A model generated the notes under the pieces. It was given only the letters and a program-made list of their open reading frames with translations, made no database searches and was not told the origin of the DNA. Shown piece by piece: positions 6,617 to 11,330 of a stretch of DNA of 11,330 bases. This stretch comes from an uncultured Brevibacterium sp. Its GTDB lineage: Bacteria > Actinomycetota > Actinomycetes > Actinomycetales > Brevibacteriaceae. Position 1 is the stretch's first letter, and every line of letters starts with the position of its first letter. A program made the position numbers and the translations under genes. The stretch lies in the NCBI GenBank assembly GCA_902489215.1, contig CABTZE010000058.1, positions 1 to 11,330 of the forward strand, given 5' to 3'.

Positions 6617-7357
6617 ATGCAGCTCGACGGTCAGAAAATCATTGTCACAGGCGGAGCGGCCGGCATCGGCGGAGCAATCAGCAGGCTCCTTGCAGAGCGC
6701 GGTGCGAAAATCGTCGCCGTCGACATCAACGAAGACGAAGGCCAGAAACTCCAAACAGAATTCCCCGACAGCATCCGTTTTCTTGCAGGCGATGTCAGCC
6801 TGCCGGAAACTGCAGAAAAGGCCGTCGGGCTCGCGGTAGAAGAGTTCGGTGGCCTGACCGGCCTGGTCAACAACGCCCACGCCTCCAAACAAGCGCCCTT
6901 TGCCGACCTTGGCGAAGACGAATGGAAGCTGTCCTTTGGCACGGGTTTCGAAGCAACCCGCAACTTCATGCTCGCCGCCTACCCCCACCTCAAGGGCGGC
7001 GGTTCGATCGTCAACTTCGGTTCCGGAGCAGCGATTGTCGGCCAGCCCACCCAGGCGGCCTACGCCTCGGCAAAAGAGGCGATCCGAGGACTCACGCGCG
7101 TTGTGGCCAACGAATGGGCGGCAGACAACATCCGCGTCAACATCGTCAGCCCCATGGCATTGACCGAAGGTGTTGCAGCGTGGGCGAAAGCGTTCCCCGA
7201 AATGTACGAAGCCAGCCTGAAAAAGGTTCCGCTGGGCCGCTTCGGCGACCCCCACGACGACGTCGCACCAATCGTTGCGTTCCTCCTGTCGGACGACTCG
7301 AAGTACATGACGGGGCAGACGCTTATGGCTGACGGTGGAGCCAACAAACTGTACTGA
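6617..7357 (+). CDS. Short-chain dehydrogenase/reductase, divergent active-site motifs
   Basis: A 246-residue cytosolic Rossmann-fold oxidoreductase of classical SDR length. The cofactor motif TGGAAGIG (11-18) and Asp36 after beta-2 point to NAD(H) rather than NADP(H). Ser136, Tyr149 and Lys153 (YASAK) form the catalytic triad with normal spacing. Three usual features differ: NNAG is NNAH (85-88), the catalytic-tetrad Asn expected seven residues after Trp103 is Gly110, and the PG after beta-6 is PM (179-180). The C-terminal GQTLMADGG (233-241) is typical. The ATG at 6617 has AAAGGAG six bases upstream. It sits 92 bases after the permease and may have its own promoter. A role in oxidising or reducing the carbonyl made by the aminotransferase is possible but inferred only from context. 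Confidence 0.93.
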   Translation: MQLDGQKIIVTGGAAGIGGAISRLLAERGAKIVAVDINEDEGQKLQTEFPDSIRFLAGDVSLPETAEKAVGLAVEEFGGLTGLVNNAHASKQAPFADLGEDEWKLSFGTGFEATRNFMLAAYPHLKGGGSIVNFGSGAAIVGQPTQAAYASAKEAIRGLTRVVANEWAADNIRVNIVSPMALTEGVAAWAKAFPEMYEASLKKVPLGRFGDPHDDVAPIVAFLLSDDSKYMTGQTLMADGGANKLY

Positions 7358-7361
7358 CACG

Positions 7362-7376
7362 CCCCGCCGGGCGGGG
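7362..7376 (+). terminator. GC-rich hairpin terminator after the SDR gene
   Basis: CCCCG (7362-7366) pairs with CGGGG (7372-7376), and up to seven pairs are possible if the centre closes. It begins four bases after the SDR stop codon. There is no U tract, which is common in actinobacteria. It probably ends the upstream transcript and separates it from the first amidase. Confidence 0.6.
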
Positions 7377-7429
7377 TGAACTGGGCTCGTGTCTTTGGCT
7401 GGAGAAGCTTGTGGTGTGGGGCCAGCCGG

Positions 7430-7460
7430 TCAGCCGTGAAGGCTGAATGCGGTCGGCTGA
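7430..7460. promoter_or_regulatory. Overlapping TCAGCC/GGCTGA inverted repeats before amidase 1
   Basis: TCAGCCG (7430-7436) is a perfect inverse of CGGCTGA (7454-7460). The left arm also pairs with a nearer GGCTGA (7441-7446) across five bases. One left arm thus has two possible partners, the two pairings excluding each other. The site lies 90-120 bases before the amidase 1 start, where a regulator or RNA switch could act. A TGATCATAGT stretch just after it has weak -10 character. Confidence 0.45.
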
Positions 7461-7494
7461 TCATAGTGAAATCCGTGTGTGGGCTTTAAGGTAG

Positions 7495-7516
7495 GGCAAA
7501 GCCGTTACGGCTTGCC
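7495..7516 (+). other. Leader stem-loop before amidase 1
   Basis: GGCAA plus GCCG (7495-7504, with one bulged A) pairs with CGGC plus TTGCC (7508-7516) around a TTA loop. Nine pairs with one bulge give a stable hairpin about 33 bases before the ATG. It contains the CAAAGCCG core seen inverted in the divergent control region. It may be an mRNA structure or a DNA-binding dyad. Confidence 0.5.
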
Positions 7517-7549
7517 ACGCACCGACATAAGTCACCACAAAGGAGTGCT

Positions 7550-9070
7550 ATGACTGCCGATCAGCTGCACTGGCTTTCCGTTCGCCAGCTCCTGTGCGGA
7601 TTCCGCGCCGGTACGTTCACCCCGCTTGAGGTGCTCGACCATCTGGTTGAGCGAATTGAGGAGCTCGACAAAGCCACGGGCATCAACTCAATCGTCGATC
7701 TGCAGGTGGAATCCGCTCGCGCGCTCGCCATGGAAGCCACACAGCGCTATCAGGACGGTGCGGGCGATTGCTGCACAACCGGATCTTCCTACCACGACGC
7801 CGAACGGCCGCTTTTGGGCGTGCCGTTCCTCGTCAAAGAACAGCACGACGTGGCGGGCCTGTCAGCAACACGCGGCTCCCAAGCTCTGCAGGGAAATGTT
7901 GCCGACAAGGACGCAGAAATCGTTGCTCGGCTCAAACAAGCCGGAGCGATTCCCTTTGGACGGACCACCACGCCGGAAATGTCGTGCGCAACGTTCACCC
8001 ACACCCGCGAATGGGGAGTCACCCGTAACCCGTACAACCCGAACAAGACCCCGGGCGGCTCCTCGGGAGGTTCCGGTGCGGCAGTTGCTGCGGGTTTCGC
8101 ACCCTTTGCAACAGCGAGCGACATCGGCGGGTCCACCCGAATCCCCGCGGCTTTCTGCGGTCTGCCCGGGCTGAAGACCTCGTACGGGCGCACGCCCGGC
8201 GCAGTGCCCATGAACATCGACTGGTATCGCGGCGACCACATTCTGGCGCGGACCGTGTCGGACACCGCGCTGGTCTTCAACCAGATCATGGGGCCGTCAA
8301 GGTTCGATATGTCGACGATTCCCGTCAGCGGATCGTTCCCCGTGGAACATCACTTCGGGCAGTACAGCTACACCTCTGGGCAGGAGGTGCCTGCGGGGAC
8401 CGAGGTACACGACGTAGACTTGAGCGGCTGGAGGATCGGGGTCAGTGCTGACCTGGGCTGCTATGAGCTGGATGAGTCAACGCGCCTTGGTGTTGAACGA
8501 GTTGCCGAGGCGTTGGAGGCGGCGGGTGCGCAGGTCGTGCCGGTTGATGCTCAGCTGAAGCTTGAGGACGTCACGCGGGCTTCGATGGCCCACTACGGTG
8601 GACTTCTGGCGCCCAACATTGAGCGGCAGGCTAGGGGAGACATCACGGTTCTTGAGCCCTACACGCAGGAGTTCGTCCGCAGGACTAAGCGCTTTGCCGA
8701 GGAAACCTCGCTGCTGGAAGCGGCTCTCATCGAATCTGACATTCAGCAGAAGCTGCTTGCGGCGCTCGACGCGGTTGACGTGCTCATCACGGCGACTTCG
8801 GCTGTTGAAGATCTTGATGCTGGGGAAGACTTCACCACCGGCATCGACCGGCCTGACGGCGAACACAGCTTCTACTGGGAAGCACACCAAGTGGTGCCGT
8901 TCAACATCGCCAACCGGATGCCCGCCATGTCAGTGCCAAGCGGCATCGGCTCGGCAGGAGTGCCTACCGGCGTGCAGATCGTCGGCATGCCCTACCGCGA
9001 AGCGACAGTGCTGCGAGTCGCCGCTGCTATCGAAGCGCTCATGCCGTTCCCTCGGCCCACAATTGGGTGA
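7550..9070 (+). CDS. Amidase-signature (AS) family hydrolase 1
   Basis: A 506-residue cytosolic amide hydrolase; no signal peptide is visible. The Ser-cisSer-Lys triad is complete: Lys96 in LVKEQ, Ser171 in PGGSSGGSG (168-176) and nucleophile Ser195 in DIGGSTRIP (191-199). Spacings Lys-75-Ser and Ser-24-Ser equal those of fatty acid amide hydrolase. AS enzymes split linear or aromatic carboxamides to acid plus ammonia or amine. The substrate pocket is not readable from motifs. The ATG at 7550 has AAAGGAG four bases upstream. The gene has its own leader with inverted repeats and ends inside a strong terminator, so it may be a single-gene transcript. Around 8390-8830 codons end more often in G or T than in the flanks. 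A second AS enzyme follows, and both end in Arg-Pro-Thr-Ile/Val-Gly. Confidence 0.95.
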   Translation: MTADQLHWLSVRQLLCGFRAGTFTPLEVLDHLVERIEELDKATGINSIVDLQVESARALAMEATQRYQDGAGDCCTTGSSYHDAERPLLGVPFLVKEQHDVAGLSATRGSQALQGNVADKDAEIVARLKQAGAIPFGRTTTPEMSCATFTHTREWGVTRNPYNPNKTPGGSSGGSGAAVAAGFAPFATASDIGGSTRIPAAFCGLPGLKTSYGRTPGAVPMNIDWYRGDHILARTVSDTALVFNQIMGPSRFDMSTIPVSGSFPVEHHFGQYSYTSGQEVPAGTEVHDVDLSGWRIGVSADLGCYELDESTRLGVERVAEALEAAGAQVVPVDAQLKLEDVTRASMAHYGGLLAPNIERQARGDITVLEPYTQEFVRRTKRFAEETSLLEAALIESDIQQKLLAALDAVDVLITATSAVEDLDAGEDFTTGIDRPDGEHSFYWEAHQVVPFNIANRMPAMSVPSGIGSAGVPTGVQIVGMPYREATVLRVAAAIEALMPFPRPTIG

Positions 9071-9079
9071 GGGAACGGC
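9043..9079 (+). terminator. Strong terminator hairpin overlapping the amidase 1 stop codon
   Basis: GCCGTTCCCTC (9043-9053) pairs perfectly with GAGGGAACGGC (9069-9079). Inside, CCCA (9056-9059) pairs with TGGG (9064-9067) around a CAAT loop, with a G-T wobble and one bulged G. About 16 pairs in total span the last codons and the TGA (9068-9070). GGTTTGTG follows as a weak U-rich tail. This should end most amidase 1 transcripts, so amidase 2 needs its own promoter. Confidence 0.8.
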
Positions 9080-9091
9080 CGGTTTGTGCTG

Positions 9092-9131
9092 GTCCGCAAG
9101 ACGGACGCCCTCTATGCGGCCGTACTGTACG
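9092..9131. other. Two small palindromes between the amidases
   Basis: GTCCG (9092-9096) and CGGAC (9102-9106) flank a 5-base loop. CGTAC-T-GTACG (9121-9131) is an 11-base palindrome. Both lie between the amidase 1 terminator and the large palindrome before amidase 2. CAGTAT at 9133-9138 could be a -10, but I see no good -35. Either could be operator or transcript structure. Confidence 0.35.
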
Positions 9132-9146
9132 TCAGTATCGTCGGCT

Positions 9147-9169
9147 TCAGCAGAAAAGTTTTCTGCTGA
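9147..9169. promoter_or_regulatory. Perfect 23-base palindrome before amidase 2
   Basis: TCAGCAGAAAA (9147-9157) and TTTTCTGCTGA (9159-9169) are perfect inverted copies around a single G. The element ends five bases before the AGAGGAG ribosome binding site (9175-9181). A perfect 11-base half-site spaced by one base looks like a dimeric repressor operator. As RNA it would also fold tightly beside the ribosome site. The outer TCAGC/GCTGA bases are shared with the inverted repeats before amidase 1. Confidence 0.7.
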
Positions 9170-9188
9170 GGATCAGAGGAGCATCAAC

Positions 9189-10580
9189 GTGGATGAACTG
9201 CACTATCTTGAATTGTCCGAAATCGCCGAACTCATCAGACAGGGCGAAGTTACTTCAGAAGAAGTGACCTCTGCTCAGCTTGAGCGGATCGACAAGCTAG
9301 ACGGAACGCTGAAGTCGTATCGCACCGTCGATGCAGAAGGAGCTATTGAAGCGGCGCGGACTGCCGATGCAGATCGGCGAAAAGGGCGTATCCGAAGCGG
9401 TGTTCACGGCGTTCCAGTTGGGATCAAGGACCTGGCAAACACAAAAGGCCTTGCAACAGGTGCCGGCACTGCAATTCATGACGGGTTTGTGCCTGACTTC
9501 GACGCCACTATCGTTGTGAAGCTGCGCGAGGCAGGAGCCGTGAATCTCGGAAAGCTCGCGATGACGGAAGGGGCGTACTCGGGTCACCACCCCGACCTGC
9601 AGACGCCCGTCAACCCGTGGGACGAAAACACGTGGCCCGGCGTTTCGTCCAGCGGGTCAGGTGTCGCACCAGCCGCAGGCATGTGCTTTGGGTCCATCGG
9701 CACCGACACTGGCGGGTCTATTCGCCTTCCGTCAAGCGCTAACGGAATTACTGGACTCAAGCCCACGTGGGGCAGGGTCAGCCGCTACGGATGCTTCCCC
9801 CTCGCCCAGAGTCTTGACCACATTGGCCCCATGGCCCGGTCAGCTCAAGACTGCGCAATCATGCTCGAAGTTCTGGCAGGCCGCGACAAGAATGATCCGA
9901 CCGCGTCCCGCCGTCCTGTGCCTCGGTATTCACAGCTGTTGGATACGCCGCGACCTTGGACGGTGGGCATCGACTCGAAGCTCAACAGCCAATTCGACGA
10001 TGTTACTCAGCGGATGTTGGTCGAAACTGCAGATGTGTTCCGTGAGCTGGGCTGGACAGTGGTTAAGGTGTCAACGCCGGATCTGCCAGCAGCTGGCGCA
10101 GACTGGGCAGCCCTTTGTGGTGCAGAGACTGCAGATGTACACCGGGACACCTACCCTTCCAGAGCATCAGAGTACGGGCCGGAATTGGCGAGCTTGGTCG
10201 ACATTGGGTTGGAACTCAGCACGATCGACTATGCAAGGCTGCAAGAGCGTCGCAGAAACTTCACGGGCAAGATGGTCGACCTCATGAGCGGCATCGACTT
10301 CCTGCTGCTGCCCGCGGTCGGCCAGGCCTCGCCAACGAACGAAGATATGGCAGGAGCAACTGCCGGCTCGGCCCTGATGGAGCGAATCTTGACTCCAACC
10401 GCTCCGATTGACATGTGTGGGTTCCCCGCAGTCACTTTCCCAACGGGTTTCACCAGCAGAGGAACGCCTTTGGGAGCACAGCTTGTTGGTGGTCCGTGGA
10501 CCGAAGCTCAGTGCATGGCTGCGGCTCACGCTTATCAGCAAGCCACGGACTTCCATCTGCGGCGGCCCACTGTGGGGTGA
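9189..10580 (+). CDS. Amidase-signature (AS) family hydrolase 2
   Basis: A 463-residue cytosolic AS hydrolase. Lys80 lies in GIKD, the cis-Ser is Ser153 in PGVSSSGSG (150-158) and the nucleophile Ser177 is in TGGSIRLPS (174-182). The Gly-Ser-rich motif is altered from the usual PGGSSGGSG at two places (Gly to Val at 152, Gly to Ser at 155), but the catalytic residues and the 24-residue Ser-Ser spacing remain. GxxGVHGVPVGIKDL (near 70-82) and GxKPTWGRVS (189-198) are typical and recall Glu-tRNA amidotransferase GatA-like and general amidases; it is not the GatA of a gatCAB cluster, as no gatC or gatB is near. The frame is open far upstream, but GTG at 9189, seven bases after AGAGGAG, fits the domain start. 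Third-position A/T looks higher than in neighbours. It follows amidase 1 with a terminator and palindromes between, so control is probably separate. Confidence 0.93.
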   Translation: MDELHYLELSEIAELIRQGEVTSEEVTSAQLERIDKLDGTLKSYRTVDAEGAIEAARTADADRRKGRIRSGVHGVPVGIKDLANTKGLATGAGTAIHDGFVPDFDATIVVKLREAGAVNLGKLAMTEGAYSGHHPDLQTPVNPWDENTWPGVSSSGSGVAPAAGMCFGSIGTDTGGSIRLPSSANGITGLKPTWGRVSRYGCFPLAQSLDHIGPMARSAQDCAIMLEVLAGRDKNDPTASRRPVPRYSQLLDTPRPWTVGIDSKLNSQFDDVTQRMLVETADVFRELGWTVVKVSTPDLPAAGADWAALCGAETADVHRDTYPSRASEYGPELASLVDIGLELSTIDYARLQERRRNFTGKMVDLMSGIDFLLLPAVGQASPTNEDMAGATAGSALMERILTPTAPIDMCGFPAVTFPTGFTSRGTPLGAQLVGGPWTEAQCMAAAHAYQQATDFHLRRPTVG

Positions 10581-10670
10581 GGGGAAAAACCTCGGTGAGG
10601 CTTCGGCTGGGTTCCTAGCTTCGTCGGTCCTCCCCGGTTCTGCTGTCTAGGTGGAGTATTGAGACGATCC

Positions 10671-10692
10671 GGCAATTTTTGCCTTGTTTTGT
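10671..10692 (+). terminator. Short hairpin with U-rich tail after amidase 2
   Basis: GGCAA (10671-10675) and TTGCC (10679-10683) form a 5-bp stem with a TTT loop, followed by TTGTTTTGT. It starts 90 bases after the amidase 2 stop. The stem is short, so efficiency may be low, but the U-rich tail is the best in this window. Confidence 0.5.
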
Positions 10693-10915
10693 CGCCTAAT
10701 CTGCAAAGTGGCCGCTTTCGGCGTCGGGTGTCCGACATATCGTTCGAAAAGCTTGGGCAGAATCCTTGAGATTCCGCGGTTCCCGGATAGTGTGGCTAGT
10801 GCATCGGAAAAACTCCGGATGTTGCGTATCGAAGACGATGGGCAGTGTTCTGAGTCGGACCAATGCTTCCGGAGTACTTTCGAAGTCCCGGTGATATCTC
10901 CTTTCTGTGTGTGCT

Positions 10916-10945
10916 GTGGCCGGGTTCCATGTGGAACCCGGCCAC
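10916..10945. terminator. 13-bp perfect hairpin, probable bidirectional terminator
   Basis: GTGGCCGGGTTCC (10916-10928) and GGAACCCGGCCAC (10933-10945) pair perfectly around an ATGT loop. TGCTTTG follows on the plus strand; a pyrimidine-rich CTCCTTTCTGTGTG stretch precedes it. The structure works on either strand. It is 335 bases beyond amidase 2, so it may terminate read-through or belong to a transcript outside the window. Confidence 0.7.
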
Positions 10946-11032
10946 TGCTTTGCCCACAAAACTCCGCGGCCGTGCGTCCGCAGGTGAAATTCATGGGCAC
11001 ACCAGTCCACCCGCCCACCCGTCAGAGGGGAA

Positions 11033-11079
11033 CAGCCGGTTAGTCGCCTCGTCTTGTTGGCTCTGATGCACCCGCACAC
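11033..11079 (+). repeat. 47-bp repeat, copy 1, with hairpin core
   Basis: Begins CAGCCGGTTAG, continues TCGCCTCGTC and ends CACCCGCACAC. It matches copy 2 at 43 of 47 positions by hand count. AGCCGGTTAG (11034-11043) can pair with the facing CTTGTTGGCT (11053-11062) with one T-T mismatch and three G-T wobbles around the loop TCGCCTCGT. Confidence 0.7.
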
Positions 11080-11082
11080 CGG

Positions 11083-11179
11083 TTAGCAACAAAAACTCCC
11101 GTTAGCAGTGGTTGCTAAAGCGCAGATCCCGGCTAAGGCGAGTCTTTGTGCGGCTAAGGCGCAGATTCCGTCTAACGGG
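11083..11179. repeat. Cluster of TTAG/CTAA half-sites and nested inverted repeats
   Basis: TTAG occurs at 11083 and 11102, then CTAA at 11115, 11133, 11154 and 11172. GCTAAGGCG appears twice and GCTAAAGCG once, with GCGCAGATxCCG following two of them. TTAGCAAC (11083-11090) pairs with GTTGCTAA (11111-11118), TTAGCA (11102-11107) pairs with the same right arm, and CCCGTTAG (11098-11105) pairs with CTAACGGG (11172-11179). Competing pairings suggest either repeat decay or a structured transcript or binding array. Confidence 0.6.
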
Positions 11180-11219
11180 TGTTTCTTTCACTTGCGGGTG
11201 TGATGCAGGTATGTGGCGG

Positions 11220-11266
11220 CAGCCGGTTAGTCGCCTCGTCTAGCTGGCTCGGACGCACCCGCACAC
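11220..11266 (+). repeat. 47-bp repeat, copy 2, with better-paired hairpin core
   Basis: Same order of blocks as copy 1, 187 bases downstream in the same orientation. AGCCGGTTAG (11221-11230) pairs with CTAGCTGGCT (11240-11249) at all ten positions, two as wobbles, around the identical loop TCGCCTCGT. Two of the four differences from copy 1 fall in the right arm, and both improve pairing. A distal CACCCGCA (11256-11263) is the inverse of TGCGGGTG (11193-11200). Confidence 0.7.
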
Positions 11267-11330
11267 TCGCCAGCGCCCGGACCCACACCTCGTGCTCCCA
11301 CCCCAAAAACGAACGAGGCGGAACTCACCA

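Larger units (their letters stand above)
10581..11330. other. 750-base right-end region without a convincing gene
   Basis: No frame here has the codon pattern or domains of the other genes. It holds a short terminator near 10671, an inverted pair ACTCCGGA/TCCGGAGT (10812-10819 and 10868-10875), a strong hairpin at 10916-10945 and a repeat-rich block at 11033-11266, each described separately. The part 10640-10900 is clearly more AT-rich than the rest and may be decayed or acquired DNA. The last bases (GAGGCGG, 11312-11318, then the edge) could be a ribosome binding site for a gene starting just outside, but this cannot be settled. Confidence 0.6.

Noticed and set aside
6500..7360. Minus-strand frame of 286 codons over the SDR
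   Set aside because: Exact antisense of the SDR, Cys/Phe/Arg-rich, no motif; caused by GC-biased codons.
8562..9188. Upstream extension of the amidase 2 frame
   Set aside because: The frame is open back to 8562, but this part overlaps amidase 1 in another frame, has no amidase sequence and crosses a terminator. The GTG at 9189 with AGAGGAG is the better start.
9189..10580. GatA subunit of Glu-tRNA(Gln) amidotransferase
   Set aside because: The AS motifs are similar, but gatC and gatB are absent nearby, the signature loop differs and the neighbour is another catabolic amidase.
10684..11043. Plus-strand frame of 119 codons in the right-end region
   Set aside because: Cys/Pro/Arg-rich translation, no motif, no ribosome site and it runs through the 13-bp hairpin.
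11033..11266. CRISPR array
   Set aside because: Only two copies of the 47-bp repeat with a 140-base gap, and the shorter units are irregular in spacing and direction. No cas gene is nearby.
10581..11330. tRNA or other standard RNA gene
   Set aside because: No T-loop GTTCRANNC with a matching acceptor stem was seen; the hairpins do not fit a cloverleaf.

Overview
The window reads as chromosomal DNA of a high-GC Gram-positive bacterium (Actinomycetota). The evidence is the strongly G/C-ending codons, GTG starts beside ATG, good AAGGAG-type ribosome binding sites, GC-rich hairpin terminators without long U tracts, and a PucR-type regulator. I cannot name the genus; an Actinomycetaceae or Micrococcales-like organism is a guess. 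There are eight protein genes, one of them cut by the left edge. I see no rRNA, tRNA, CRISPR array or intact insertion sequence.

Layout. Positions 1-3192 (minus strand) form a compact operon, read right to left: a class III PLP aminotransferase, a 76-residue single-span membrane protein, and a sodium:solute symporter (SSS family) that runs off the left edge. The last two overlap by GTGA, and the small protein's ribosome binding site overlaps the aminotransferase stop codon. Positions 3193-3416 are a divergent control region with a TGTAAAG/CTTTACA dyad and a direct repeat. From 3417 on, the plus strand carries a PucR-family regulator, an MFS permease, a short-chain dehydrogenase (SDR) and two tandem amidase-signature (AS) hydrolases. 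The SDR and both amidases have their own leaders with hairpins or palindromes. The first amidase ends in a very strong hairpin that overlaps its stop codon. Positions 10581-11330 hold no convincing gene. They contain a small terminator, a 13-bp perfect hairpin, and a repeat-rich block with two 47-bp copies of a hairpin element and a cluster of TTAG/CTAA half-sites.

How the genes may work together (inference). Two transporters, a regulator next to and divergent from an aminotransferase, an SDR and two amidases look like a scavenging pathway for an amino or amide compound. Uptake would be followed by amide hydrolysis, transamination to an aldehyde or oxo acid, and redox conversion by the SDR. 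The substrate cannot be read from the sequence. PucR-type regulators divergent from class III aminotransferases are known from GABA and related omega-amino acid catabolism, but no semialdehyde dehydrogenase lies in this window.

Points most worth a second look are the coupled small membrane protein and symporter, the SDR with three altered signature motifs, the palindromes before each amidase, and the structured repeats at the right end.
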